A stretch of DNA of 64,000 bases from Alphaproteobacteria bacterium (GCA_002690045.1 NZDE01000010.1:124001-188000); one strand, 5' to 3'; shown: positions 8,201 through 16,431, counted from the stretch's first letter. Program-made: numbers and translations. The notes: generated by a model not told the origin, from the letters alone.

Positions 8201-9328
8201 ATGGTAAAAATTAGAAATGTGACTTTGGCAAATGCCGAAGAAGCCGTTATGCCTTTGCGAGGAAGTGAAAATAGTTTCACTTTTGTTATTCGTGATGACA
8301 CGGATTTTGTAACAACGCCGATTAAGGCACGCCTGTTACGTGTTCTTTCAAAAAAGCCGACATTGAAATCAGAATATGCGATGGCATCTAATGATGAAAC
8401 CTTGGATGCTGCAATTGACCGCATTGTAGACCGTGCTTACCAGAAATGGATGCGTCACGCTTTATACATGCTTGGTCGTCATATTGATGCAGATAAATAT
8501 GACCTTAATCCGCAGCGCCGTAATGAGCTTTCGGTGCATCTTTATGATGCGGATGAGCTTACCAACTCAGTTATCAAGAAGGCACATTCTGCGCAGTTTG
8601 TTAAGGCAGATGACCCCGCGCCTTATTTGATCTCATTAGATGATATGATCCCTGTGTCAGATGAATTGGGCGGTGAAATATCGTTCTCGCGCCTATTCTC
8701 ACTATGTGGAACGGATTATTTTGATTATACGGCTCGTCCGGGGCATCCGGCTATTCATCGCCAGCTTGATAAGGTGAAGGCGGATTTGAATGCACGTTTT
8801 GAACAAAGCGGCAAAAGCACGCCTATAGTTTTGTTAGAAGACAATGTCCGCCATGCGCGCATGCTCAATTGGCTCGAAAATTTGATGGATGGCCATGGCT
8901 TGTTTAACCATGCGCATCTTGCGGGTATCTCGACGTGCTTTTGTTCGGCCGATGACGCCGAACTTTCGAAGATCGTCCATAAGGGGCATTTGGCTGTGCC
9001 GGTCGCTGTTGGCGTAAATTACCTTGGTGTAAATGCCGATGTGCAAACGCCGCGAGATTTAATGTTTGATGGTTTTGTCGTTAAAATTGATGGCCAGAAG
9101 GGGCGTTTGCCGGGTATATTCATGGATGTGGCTTCTCGCTTTTCTGTGTCGGAGCCACGAAGTGAGGCCTTTAAAGAAGACATTCGCTGTATTAATCGCG
9201 AGTTTTGTGCTGATATAAGGAAAGATTTGGGCGTAAATATGCCGCTTTCGTGGTTTGTGGGCGCAAAGCCTGTATCTCATGTTACCAATACACATGTAAA
9301 TACGTCGATGTTAAAGGTTATGCGCTAA
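8201..9328 (+). CDS. Conserved-looking hypothetical cytoplasmic protein
   Basis: A 375-residue soluble protein that I do not recognise. No signal peptide or membrane segment. The N-terminal half is mixed alpha/beta with a helical, charged stretch. The C-terminal half (about 205-330) has a regular strand-helix pattern with an acidic loop after a hydrophobic strand (IVLLEDNVRHARML), then AGISTCFCSADDAE and a His-containing turn (KGHLAVPVAVG). This is suggestive of a Rossmann-like or phosphoribosyl/nucleotide-handling fold, but there is no diagnostic motif. It has its own promoter and ends 28 bases before the nucleoside hydrolase gene, so the two are probably co-transcribed and a role in nucleoside or base metabolism is a reasonable guess only. 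Confidence 0.6.
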   Translation: MVKIRNVTLANAEEAVMPLRGSENSFTFVIRDDTDFVTTPIKARLLRVLSKKPTLKSEYAMASNDETLDAAIDRIVDRAYQKWMRHALYMLGRHIDADKYDLNPQRRNELSVHLYDADELTNSVIKKAHSAQFVKADDPAPYLISLDDMIPVSDELGGEISFSRLFSLCGTDYFDYTARPGHPAIHRQLDKVKADLNARFEQSGKSTPIVLLEDNVRHARMLNWLENLMDGHGLFNHAHLAGISTCFCSADDAELSKIVHKGHLAVPVAVGVNYLGVNADVQTPRDLMFDGFVVKIDGQKGRLPGIFMDVASRFSVSEPRSEAFKEDIRCINREFCADIRKDLGVNMPLSWFVGAKPVSHVTNTHVNTSMLKVMR

Positions 9329-9356
9329 CCTGCACAGACAAATTCTAGGGATAATA

Positions 9357-10295
9357 ATGACCACAGCTTTTATACTGGATTGCGATACGGGCCGCGATGA
9401 TGCGCTGGCTATGTGGTATGCACTTTATGAAGATATGCCGCTTAAGGGTGTAGTTGCATCCTATGGCAATACGCCGCTTAATAATGTGGTTATAAATTGC
9501 CGTAAAGTTTTGTCGGCTTTTCCGGATAAAAAAATTCCTGTCTTTACGGGGGCTTCAGCGCCGCTTCAACATCACATCTATATAGATAAAATTGTTTCGC
9601 CGCGCCAAGAGGCGTCGGGCAATGGGCTATGTAATATTGATCTGCCGTATAGTGATGGCGCAACGCCGCTTGCGTTTGATGCGCTGTGGGCGTTTATAAA
9701 AGCTACGAGTAGTATTGAGGGCGCAAAACTTGATTATGTGATAACAGGTCCTGCCACCAATTTTGCGCGTTTGCTGGATGAATATGGCGCAGATGTGCTT
9801 AGTCAATATATCGGCCGTGTGGTTATGATGGGCGGTAAATTTGATGACTTATGGACGAAGTTACCTTTTGCAGATTTTAATATTGGCGCTGACCCGTTTG
9901 CGGTGAAGGCTATAATGAGCTCTTCAATCCCGTTTAATATTGTGCCAATGAATGCGACATGGCCAATTGTTAGCCCGCTAGATGAAATTGAGCACACAAA
10001 GCCGCGCGATGCATTGGCGGAGCAGGTGCGTGACATTATGATTGCACATTGTAAAACATTTTCGCCAGAACCCGTATTCCGCTTTCATGACCCTGCTGTA
10101 ATGGTAGCTTTACAAGATAATGTTTTGTTTAAGCGTAAGCCGTTGGATATAAACCTTACACAGCGCGATGATCACTTTGGCCAGCTTGTTACAGCGGATC
10201 AAGGCCATGATGTAGGTGTGTTTGAAATCAGCGCGGTGCAGATTGCCGATTTTAAGGCGCGTTTATTGCGTGTTCTGGGGCTTTGGTCAGTCTGA
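9357..10295 (+). CDS. Inosine/uridine-preferring nucleoside hydrolase family protein
   Basis: 312 residues, the normal family size. The N-terminus carries the calcium-binding signature DCDTGRDDALA (residues 9-19), equivalent to DxDxGxDDxxA. Other family landmarks are YGNTPLNNV, VITGPATN, VMMGG and the C-terminal HDPAVMVAL with the conserved His-Asp pair. The enzyme splits the N-glycosidic bond of ribonucleosides into base and ribose. Substrate preference cannot be set from sequence. It follows the unknown gene at 8201 by 28 bases. Its 3' end overlaps the convergent metF gene by 9 bases. Confidence 0.9.
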   Translation: MTTAFILDCDTGRDDALAMWYALYEDMPLKGVVASYGNTPLNNVVINCRKVLSAFPDKKIPVFTGASAPLQHHIYIDKIVSPRQEASGNGLCNIDLPYSDGATPLAFDALWAFIKATSSIEGAKLDYVITGPATNFARLLDEYGADVLSQYIGRVVMMGGKFDDLWTKLPFADFNIGADPFAVKAIMSSSIPFNIVPMNATWPIVSPLDEIEHTKPRDALAEQVRDIMIAHCKTFSPEPVFRFHDPAVMVALQDNVLFKRKPLDINLTQRDDHFGQLVTADQGHDVGVFEISAVQIADFKARLLRVLGLWSV

Positions 10296-11135
10296 TACGT
10301 TTTTGAACAATGATTCATCAAGCATTTCAGCGCTGTTTAGTGCGTAAAAGTGGATGTGTGGTACCTTATTGTGCATCAGGTCGCTAACTTGCGCGTTTAA
10401 AATTTCTTCTGCAAAACGGCGTAGGTCATCTGGCGCAGATTTATACTTCTCAAACCCATCTATAATGTTAGACGGAATGGTTGCTTGGCAGTTTTTTGCG
10501 AAATTGAGTAGGCGTTCGTAGTTTCGAACAGGCAATATACCGGGGCAGATTGGAATGGTTATGCCTGATTTCTCTGCGTGTTCGATAAAATCATAATAAA
10601 CGCTATTGTCAAAAAAGAACTGGGTTAGAGCGCGGCTTGCGCCTGCATCTTGCTTGCGTTTTAATGCCATCAGGTCTTGTGATAAGTCTGGGGAATCAGG
10701 GTGCTTTTCAGGGTATGTACCAACCATAATGTCAAAATCATGTAGCTCTTTCAGCCCCGCGATAAACTCATTGGTGTAACGGTAATGATTTTCGTCAATA
10801 TATGTGTTTATATCTTCATTTGGTGGTATATCGCCGCGTAAGGCGACTAAAGCGCGTATATTGTTCTGCCATAAATAGTCAGCTGTTTGGCGGATAGAAT
10901 CTTTTGTTTCAGTTATAAATGTTATATGTGCGGCTGTGCTTAAATGAGGGTAGTTTGCCTGGATGTTTGTGAGCGTATCAAAAGCGTTATCATGACCGCT
11001 GCCGCCAGCGCCGCTTGTCATCGTAATGAACTCAGGATTTAAGGCTGTTAATTGCTGCAATGCCTTTGAAAGTCGAACTTCGCCAGTGGCGTTCTTGGGT
11101 GGAAAAAATTCAAAGCTGATGGTTGTTTGCTGCAT
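10287..11135 (-). CDS. metF: 5,10-methylenetetrahydrofolate reductase
   Basis: 282 residues, typical of bacterial MetF, an FAD-dependent (beta/alpha)8 barrel that makes 5-methyl-THF for methionine synthase. Landmarks: SFEFFPPKN near the start (catalytic Glu), MTSGAGGSG, AHITFI, LRGDIP, VGTYPEKHP, RALTQFFFDN and CPGILPV. The ATG at 11133-11135 has a GAGGGG Shine-Dalgarno, part of a small hairpin (CCCC at 11156-11159 facing GGGG at 11144-11147) that might damp translation. Works with the nearby MetE. Confidence 0.95.
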   Translation of the reverse strand: MQQTTISFEFFPPKNATGEVRLSKALQQLTALNPEFITMTSGAGGSGHDNAFDTLTNIQANYPHLSTAAHITFITETKDSIRQTADYLWQNNIRALVALRGDIPPNEDINTYIDENHYRYTNEFIAGLKELHDFDIMVGTYPEKHPDSPDLSQDLMALKRKQDAGASRALTQFFFDNSVYYDFIEHAEKSGITIPICPGILPVRNYERLLNFAKNCQATIPSNIIDGFEKYKSAPDDLRRFAEEILNAQVSDLMHNKVPHIHFYALNSAEMLDESLFKNVSD

Positions 11136-11287
11136 ATGTTCGTCCCCTCTATCGCGGGGTAAGTTTTACATCTTTAGGTATAAATGCAAGTTTTTTTATA
11201 AAGTTAAAGGTAGTTTGTGTAGAAAAAGAACAGTTGGTATGGTATTATTAAAGAGTTATATAAGGACTTTTTTATTAGGTATTTGGA

Positions 11288-11875
11288 TTGTCTGCTTCAT
11301 GTAAAATATTATGCGCATTAATATTGTGCATTACGTTTGTCTTGTCATCTGTTCATAGGGGGTATGCGCAGGAAGTGGCCGTTACACATGACGACAGACC
11401 ATTCTGGGAGACTGAGAAAGTCCCAGCTAAATTAGTGAAGCGCTATGAGCGCCGTTATCCGTTCTTTAAAAAGATTGATTTGAATAAAGACTGGATATTA
11501 CAGCCTCAAGAAATTGATAAGGCATTAAAGGTGGCTTTTAAAAAGGGTGACGCAAATAAATCTGGTTTGTGGGAGCGTGATGAGCTTGATAAACATCGCG
11601 CAGATTTTGAAGAAAACCGCGAAGAAAGCCATGGCGGATTTAATAAAGACCGTGTAAAACGCTATGATCAGCGCATGAAGCAAGCAGATAAGAACGAAGA
11701 TGGAGCGCTGTCATGGGAGGAATATTATAAATTTTTCCGCGCCCGTTATTATCGTATGGATAATGACGGTGATGAGGAGGTTGAATTTCGTGAGTTTAGA
11801 ACAATAGATGATAAAATGTCACCGTCAGGTGGCAAGGATGCGGCGTATATCAAAGTTCCCGCTTTAAATGAGTAA
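11288..11875 (+). CDS. Secreted EF-hand protein
   Basis: 195 residues with a signal peptide (probable cleavage after YAQ or GYA near residue 27) and four EF-hand-like loops: DLNKDWILQPQE, DANKSGLWERDE, DKNEDGALSWEE and DNDGDEEVEFRE. The Asp/Asn at loop positions 1, 3 and 5 and Glu at 12 fit calcium binding. The only start giving a signal peptide is a TTG at 11288, with TTAGGT a few bases upstream, so the start is somewhat uncertain. It is followed after 9 bases by a TetR regulator, suggesting co-transcription. A second EF-hand protein is encoded at 22045. Confidence 0.75.
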   Translation: MSASCKILCALILCITFVLSSVHRGYAQEVAVTHDDRPFWETEKVPAKLVKRYERRYPFFKKIDLNKDWILQPQEIDKALKVAFKKGDANKSGLWERDELDKHRADFEENREESHGGFNKDRVKRYDQRMKQADKNEDGALSWEEYYKFFRARYYRMDNDGDEEVEFREFRTIDDKMSPSGGKDAAYIKVPALNE

Positions 11876-11884
11876 AGGTATGCT

Positions 11885-12493
11885 ATGTCTTCGAAAATTA
11901 ATTCGAAAGTAAAGTTGATTGAAACAGCGATTGATCTTGTACGGATGAGCAGTTACACAGATGTTGGTGTGAATGAGATTTGCCAGAAAGCTGGCGTTAC
12001 AAAAGGCGCGTTTTACCATCACTTTAAATCCAAGGCAGCGCTTTATGCGGAAGCGGCATCCTATAAAAAAGATAATGAAGAAAAGGTTTTGCAGTCTTTA
12101 TTATCGGATCGACATGAATCATTGAAGAAACTAAATAATATGATCGGTTATATTTATTATAAAGGATTTCAAAGCACAGAAACAGCCGAGCAGAAAGTTA
12201 GTGGATGCCCATTTTTTACAGCAGGCGCGATTAATTCTCAGCAAGATGAACTTATTCGTGAGGCAAGTAAGGCTTATGTTGATAATGAGGTCGGATATTG
12301 GCAGCATGTTATTGATGATCTGGCGGAAAGTAATTTAATTGAGTCACCAAAAGATAGTCGCCAGTTAGCGAGGATGGTTTATCAATACGCGAATGGTGTC
12401 CTGACTTATTCGCGCATTTTTGATGATGAGAAGACTATGCGCGATGACCTTGAGTCGGGTATTTATCGTTTGTTAAATATCAAAAAAAATTAG
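11885..12493 (+). CDS. TetR/AcrR family transcriptional regulator
   Basis: 202 residues. The N-terminal helix-turn-helix is standard: LIETAIDLV, then VNEICQKAGVTKGAFYHHFKSKAALYAEA (residues about 30-60, described here as helices 2-4). The ligand-binding half contains a CPFFTAGAINSQQDEL stretch with one conserved-looking cysteine that could sense an electrophile. It follows the EF-hand gene by 9 bases. A TetR-type palindrome sits 90 bases after its stop inside a promoter spacer (12583-12600), so it probably represses that downstream unit. Ligand unknown. Confidence 0.88.
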   Translation: MSSKINSKVKLIETAIDLVRMSSYTDVGVNEICQKAGVTKGAFYHHFKSKAALYAEAASYKKDNEEKVLQSLLSDRHESLKKLNNMIGYIYYKGFQSTETAEQKVSGCPFFTAGAINSQQDELIREASKAYVDNEVGYWQHVIDDLAESNLIESPKDSRQLARMVYQYANGVLTYSRIFDDEKTMRDDLESGIYRLLNIKKN

Positions 12494-12579
12494 AAATTAT
12501 TTCATAGTATTATTCCTGATAGATGTTTAGGCCACGCAAATACTGAATTTCTTCGGCTTAAAACTTTTTCGTTTTTATG

Positions 12580-12608
12580 TTGACACCAACCGGTCGGTAT
12601 GTTAGTCT
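12580..12608 (+). promoter_or_regulatory. Promoter with TetR-type operator in the spacer
   Basis: TTGACA (12580-12585), 17-base spacer, TAGTCT (12603-12608). The spacer is filled by an inverted repeat with half-sites ACACCAACC and GGTCGGTAT (12583-12600), 7 of 9 positions symmetric around CC|GG. That is the ACCRACCGGTYGGT style of TetR-family operators. Position between -35 and -10 is the classic repressor site. The only TetR gene nearby ends 86 bases upstream. Confidence 0.6.
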
Positions 12609-12641
12609 AAATATATGAGTTGCTTAGTGTAAATAATACAA

Positions 12642-12716
12642 ATGAAGCTCGAAATTATTTTAATTGAGTGGATATATTTATTAGATACTTTTTTAAAAAG
12701 TAAGGGTAGAAAGTAA
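12642..12716 (+). CDS. Possible 24-residue hydrophobic micropeptide
   Basis: An ATG-initiated frame of 24 codons downstream of the TetR-operator promoter. The peptide begins MKLEIILIEWIYLL and ends LKSKGRK: a hydrophobic/amphipathic helix with a basic tail, the general shape of small membrane peptides such as type I toxins or leader peptides. Its last codons and stop lie in the 5' arm of the hairpin at 12704-12783, so translation would interfere with that hairpin. No convincing Shine-Dalgarno precedes the ATG, so coding is unproven. Confidence 0.3.
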   Translation: MKLEIILIEWIYLLDTFLKSKGRK

Positions 12717-12793
12717 AAATATTGGGCCATACCCCCATACCTTGATCCTAAATATAACAGGCCTGGTGTTTTTCTTTCTACCCATTTTTATTT
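12704..12793 (+). terminator. 24-bp hairpin with T-rich tail (terminator or structured RNA)
   Basis: Left arm 12704-12728 pairs with right arm 12760-12783: a perfect 10-bp base (GGGTAGAAAG / CTTTCTACCC), one bulged U, five A-U pairs, then nine pairs of which four are G-U. G-U pairs only work in the plus-strand RNA, which fixes the orientation. The 31-base loop is C-rich with a repeated CCATACC. The tail is ATTTTTATTT. It would end, or attenuate, the transcript from 12608 before the REC-HPt gene at 12819. Confidence 0.7.
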
Positions 12794-12818
12794 AGCGATA
12801 ATTGGATGGATTTAAATA

Positions 12819-13652
12819 ATGGCGATGTCTATGAAGCAAGATGATGCGCTGCGTATTTTATACGTTGATGATATCGCCACTAACCATGCGATTTTTCAGT
12901 CAATGTTTGATTTTTCAGGTGTTGAATATGAAATCGCAGAAACGTGTGAAAGGGCGGTAAATCTGTGTCTGCGCAACCGCTATGATTTAATCATAATGGA
13001 TTGCTTCATGGACATATTTGATGGTTTTCTGGCCACAAAGTTCATACGTAATAATGAGCGAGCGGAAAAATTAAGGCCATCAGTCATATTGGGTTTAGTA
13101 CATCATGATGATGTCATGACGCGGATTAGGGCCTCTATGTCAGGAATGAACGGAATGGTAGGAAAGCCAATGACTATAGATGTTTTTAAGAAGATTATAA
13201 ATCGCTGGTTCGATGCTGATAAGGCATCCGAAGCGGGCGGCGTGGCTGAAAATCTAGATCATGATAAGCAGTTAAATGCGGCAGAAAGCTATGCAGCGCA
13301 ATTTTTGGATAAAGATGCTGCTTTGTCTTTAAAGGATATTCTTAAAGACAAATATCCAACGACTTTGGAGCTTTTTAAACAAGACATCAAAAAATATGTA
13401 GAACTTGCATATGATGGTCTTGATCAGCAGGATTTACAAAGAGTGCATGATTCCATGCACACAATTAAATCTGTAAGCATGCAAGTTGGGCTAATAAAAG
13501 TTCATGAACTGGCCGCGCAACTTGAATCGATCTGTGGGAATCTTGACACTGGTATTGAGAAAAATATGCTGTGTGATATTGTGCGCGCGCAAGTTGACCA
13601 TATTCAACATGTCTACAGCCTCTCGGAAAAGCTTTTAGAGCAAACAAAATAA
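12819..13652 (+). CDS. Receiver-HPt phosphotransfer protein
   Basis: 277 residues with a receiver domain (about 10-130) and a C-terminal histidine phosphotransfer domain (about 180-270). The receiver shows the acidic pair in YVDDIA, phospho-acceptor D61 (IIMDCF) and K116 (VGKPM). HPt carries HTIKSVSMQVG, with H214 as the likely phospho-His in the HxxK(G/S) motif. No kinase or DNA-binding domain is present, so it probably relays phosphate between a hybrid kinase and another regulator. Three in-frame ATGs (codons 1, 3 and 5) could start it, and no strong Shine-Dalgarno decides. It lies behind the operator/hairpin region, so expression may depend on read-through of that hairpin. Confidence 0.82.
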   Translation: MAMSMKQDDALRILYVDDIATNHAIFQSMFDFSGVEYEIAETCERAVNLCLRNRYDLIIMDCFMDIFDGFLATKFIRNNERAEKLRPSVILGLVHHDDVMTRIRASMSGMNGMVGKPMTIDVFKKIINRWFDADKASEAGGVAENLDHDKQLNAAESYAAQFLDKDAALSLKDILKDKYPTTLELFKQDIKKYVELAYDGLDQQDLQRVHDSMHTIKSVSMQVGLIKVHELAAQLESICGNLDTGIEKNMLCDIVRAQVDHIQHVYSLSEKLLEQTK

Positions 13653-13712
13653 CGTTTCCCTGTCCTTTTCATTGTATAATATTTCGTGTATGCTTAAAGG
13701 CAGATGAAGTCT

Positions 13713-13734
13713 AGGCGGATATTCTTCCGCTTTT
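13713..13734 (+). terminator. Weak terminator after the REC-HPt gene
   Basis: Short stem GCGGA / TCCGC (13715-13719 with 13726-13730), extendable by a G-U and an A-T pair, then TTTT. Confidence 0.45.
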
Positions 13735-13756
13735 CAAAGCCTTACGGAGTATGTTC

Positions 13757-14572
13757 ATGAACCTCAATCGTCTTTCTATGATGGCTGCCTCTTGCGCCGT
13801 CTTATTGGGTGCGCTGCCAGCACAAGCGGGCTATAAAGAAAATCTTATTCAAAGTGATTCTAAATGGGATGTCATGTTAGGGATTACGGCAGCGACTATT
13901 GCAGAATATCCTGGTGCAGAAGATCAAGAATTTATCGTCTTGCCAGCTGCTGTTATTGATTTTGAATTTCGTGAGAAAAATTATTTATTTATAAATACGC
14001 TTCGAGATAGTGGCGCAGAGCATATGAAAGGACTTGGCTATGAATATAATGGCGACCGTATAGTATGGGGCGTCAAGTCAGGTTGGCGCAGCGGACGTGA
14101 TGAAGGTGATTCCGAGAAGCTCGTTGGTATGGGCAATTTAGATAGCACATTCACAGCAGGGTTTTATGGCGGGTTTAATTTTGGACCAGTGCGTTTGCTC
14201 GCGGAATATGATGCGGGGCTGGATAACAATAATGATGGCGTGTTAACAACGTTTTCGGCGCGCTATAATATGGCGTCCGTGGATAAACCTATGAGCGGTT
14301 ATATCATGGGTAAAGTTGTTTACGGTGATGATGCCTATCAAGATGCCTATTTTGGTGTTGATACGCCTATCGCCGGGCGACCTACATACGAAGCTGAAGC
14401 TGGCTTTGTAAAGTTTGGTGTACAGGGCGGGGTTGATTATATGCTCGCCGATCATCACTATTTTCGCTTAGATGCCAATTATATGAGCTTGTCAAATGAC
14501 GTTACGAACAGCCCAATCGTTGAAGAAAATTACGATTTTGGTGCTTATCTAAGCTATGGCTATAAGTTTTAG
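13757..14572 (+). CDS. MipA/OmpV family outer-membrane protein
   Basis: 271 residues with a signal peptide ending PAQA|GYKEN. The mature protein is a run of short amphipathic strands. It shows family features: an early ITAATIAEYPGAEDQ (the PxYxG-like start), VLPAAVIDFEF, a periodic FGPVRLLAEYD, and a C-terminal strand ending in Phe (LSYGYKF), the signal for beta-barrel insertion. Such proteins sit in the outer membrane as scaffolds or channels; exact role unknown. ATG 13757 is preferred over ATG 13751, because the GGAG at 13746-13749 is 7 bases from the former but 1 base from the latter. A strong terminator follows. Confidence 0.88.
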   Translation: MNLNRLSMMAASCAVLLGALPAQAGYKENLIQSDSKWDVMLGITAATIAEYPGAEDQEFIVLPAAVIDFEFREKNYLFINTLRDSGAEHMKGLGYEYNGDRIVWGVKSGWRSGRDEGDSEKLVGMGNLDSTFTAGFYGGFNFGPVRLLAEYDAGLDNNNDGVLTTFSARYNMASVDKPMSGYIMGKVVYGDDAYQDAYFGVDTPIAGRPTYEAEAGFVKFGVQGGVDYMLADHHYFRLDANYMSLSNDVTNSPIVEENYDFGAYLSYGYKF

Positions 14573-14599
14573 AGCATGGCTCGCGTACTAACATACTAT

Positions 14600-14629
14600 A
14601 AAGGGCCTATTATAAGGCCCTTTGTTTTA
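14600..14629 (+). terminator. Intrinsic terminator after the MipA-type gene
   Basis: Perfect 9-bp stem AAAGGGCCT / AGGCCCTTT (14600-14608 and 14615-14623), then TTTGTTTT. It reaches the 3' end of the convergent gene at 14627. Confidence 0.85.
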
Positions 14630-15745
14630 TGATTGATGTGGCTTCGGGGTTATTTTGAAGCTGTGTAGGTAAACATTTTCTTTGCCGCGGGCGAGGGTTT
14701 CTTTTGCCTCATAAATTTTCGACGTTTTGCTAATGTTATTTACCTGTGTGTTCACCAAAGATGTGCTCGCTTGGTATGAGTTAATCATGGTGAAAGAGAA
14801 GCCTGCTTCGATGTCTTTGCAGATTTCTTCGAATGAACCGTCTTCAACTGTGTCGTCTTTTGCGTAAACGCGGAAAGACTTCTTAGCTTTGATCACATGG
14901 GCATAATTACGTGTTGCCGGATCAAACTTTGGATCATCCATTTCATAGGCGAAGAGATCATCAATAACCGCGCGATCATTTTTATCAAGCGGGTTACCGT
15001 TTATGTCTTCAATGCGAATATCTGGTGAATTGAGGAGCATAAAGTGCCATGCATTCATCATAAATTCAGCCAAATATGTGTTCGCATAGGCTTTTTGTAG
15101 TGTAGATTGCTTTTCAATGGCGTTGTAACCAATAACGGCATAGCCGTCATTCGCAGCAAGGCGGAAAATATCACGCAAAGCTGATTGTGTCTCGGTTTCA
15201 GGGTATGAATCTTTCGCTAGTTTTTCAATGTTAGTAATCAATGAACCAACACACATAACGAGATTCTTTTTGTAATCTTTGCCCCAACGTTCAGGGGCTT
15301 TTTTATCAATTTCTTGGAACGGGCCCGTAATTGATGACACTTTAACGTTCTTTGCAGCCATTTCATCTGCATGATCGTTAAATGTTTGTACCGCCGCTTG
15401 GTTGAACTTTTCAGCGATATCGATAAATGTTACGGATTTTAGATTTTTTAGGTGTTTGATAACATGCCATTCTTTTTCACCGAAGGCAGAGCCGGGGCCG
15501 ACAATAACAGCATGCTCAACATCTTGCATTTCGTTGGCGATTGCTTGACCTTGTTCGGAAAGGATCTCACCTTCTTTCCAAAAGCTAGGGTAGTTTTCGT
15601 TATTACGAATAAATTCGTTAAACTTAGCACCACCACCATTTAGATAGGCGTATCGACCACCATTGGCCAAGTTTTGACCAAACAACATATCTTTTGTTGC
15701 TTGTTCGATGCCTTCCAAATGTTTATCTTGCTTTTTCTTTGCCAC
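14627..15745 (-). CDS. SAM-dependent methyltransferase, EgtD/Methyltransf_33-like
   Basis: About 372 residues. A Rossmann core carries the SAM-binding loop IVGPGSAFGEKE (about 95-105 of this start), followed by the acidic strand end VTFIDIAEKF. The N-terminal helical part, with an NENYPSFWKEGEIL stretch, resembles the ELPEYYPTRTE region of histidine N-alpha-methyltransferases (EgtD family). The C-terminal substrate motif of true EgtD is not clear, so ergothioneine synthesis should not be assumed. A GTG at 15743-15745 is chosen because AAGG lies 9 bases upstream; the frame is open 14 codons further. It is 17 bases behind the XRE gene and surely co-transcribed with it. Confidence 0.6.
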   Translation of the reverse strand: MAKKKQDKHLEGIEQATKDMLFGQNLANGGRYAYLNGGGAKFNEFIRNNENYPSFWKEGEILSEQGQAIANEMQDVEHAVIVGPGSAFGEKEWHVIKHLKNLKSVTFIDIAEKFNQAAVQTFNDHADEMAAKNVKVSSITGPFQEIDKKAPERWGKDYKKNLVMCVGSLITNIEKLAKDSYPETETQSALRDIFRLAANDGYAVIGYNAIEKQSTLQKAYANTYLAEFMMNAWHFMLLNSPDIRIEDINGNPLDKNDRAVIDDLFAYEMDDPKFDPATRNYAHVIKAKKSFRVYAKDDTVEDGSFEEICKDIEAGFSFTMINSYQASTSLVNTQVNNISKTSKIYEAKETLARGKENVYLHSFKITPKPHQS

Positions 15746-15762
15746 GTCCACACACCTTATAT

Positions 15763-16401
15763 TTAGAAACTCACCGCGCGTGCCCACATATCTTCAAACT
15801 GAATACGATAGGCTGCGTTAATTGCTGGATAGTTCATAACAATGACGGTTGGTTCGTTTTCGAACAACATAATCGCCAATTTTTCACCAAAAGCATAAAA
15901 TGGTACAGATGCAAAAAGATCAGACGGTAAACGTTTGTATTCTGCGTAGCTATCACCTGGCGCGTAATCGTCATTCTCACGAATAAGAATGCGGAAGTTT
16001 AGCCCTTCGATAGATTCCATACGGTTAATATGCGTTTTGGCATAGTCACCTAGCCAGCGTATAAAGTCCCGCTCATTCACGTTGCTGACAACAACGTTTT
16101 TGTTTTCACTTGTCTTTAATGTCTCATAAATAGTGTCATAGAAGCTAATCAAACCATTACGGCCTGTGAAAACACGAACATCACCACTGCGAATTTTTAC
16201 CCCTTCAAGGCCAACGAATTCGATACCGCCGTATTCAAATGTCGCCTTAATATTGGCAATTGTACTTTCACGTGGAGTTGTTGTTCCGTTTTCAATGCTT
16301 CCGATTGACGTTGCGGATATGCCCGTACGGTCAGATAGATCTGCTTGCGACCAGTTAAGTAGTCCGCGTGCGCCTCTTATTTGTGCTGCCGTTATGGTCA
16401 T
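15763..16401 (-). CDS. XRE-family helix-turn-helix regulator with C-terminal sensor-like domain
   Basis: 212 residues. Residues 5-55 form a Cro/CI-type helix-turn-helix (QIRGARGLLNWSQADLSDRT, then SIGSIENGTTTPRESTI). The remaining 150 residues are alpha/beta (SGDVRVFTGRNGLISFYDTI, NKNVVVSNVNERDF, a basic/acidic loop, then MLFENEPTVIVMNYP). They look like the C-terminal PLD-like sensor domains seen in some XRE/TrmB regulators; the ligand is unknown. It heads a two-gene operon with the methyltransferase. GAGGGAAC lies just upstream of the ATG, and the TGAAA-N6-TTTCA repeat before it may be its own operator. Confidence 0.75.
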   Translation of the reverse strand: MTITAAQIRGARGLLNWSQADLSDRTGISATSIGSIENGTTTPRESTIANIKATFEYGGIEFVGLEGVKIRSGDVRVFTGRNGLISFYDTIYETLKTSENKNVVVSNVNERDFIRWLGDYAKTHINRMESIEGLNFRILIRENDDYAPGDSYAEYKRLPSDLFASVPFYAFGEKLAIMLFENEPTVIVMNYPAINAAYRIQFEDMWARAVSF

Positions 16402-16415
16402 ATCGTTCCCTCATA

Positions 16416-16431
16416 TGAAACATTATTTTCA
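16416..16431. promoter_or_regulatory. Inverted repeat, possible XRE operator
   Basis: TGAAA-CATTAT-TTTCA: perfect 5-bp arms, 6-base spacer, 15 bases upstream of the XRE start codon. Autoregulation is inferred from position only. Confidence 0.35.

Larger units (their letters stand above)
12494..12818 (+). other. Intergenic region with promoter, operator, micro-ORF and large hairpin
   Basis: 325 bases between the TetR and REC-HPt genes. It holds a TTGACA promoter whose spacer is a TetR-type palindrome, a possible 24-codon reading frame, and a 24-bp hairpin with a T-rich tail; each is listed separately. Confidence 0.7.
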
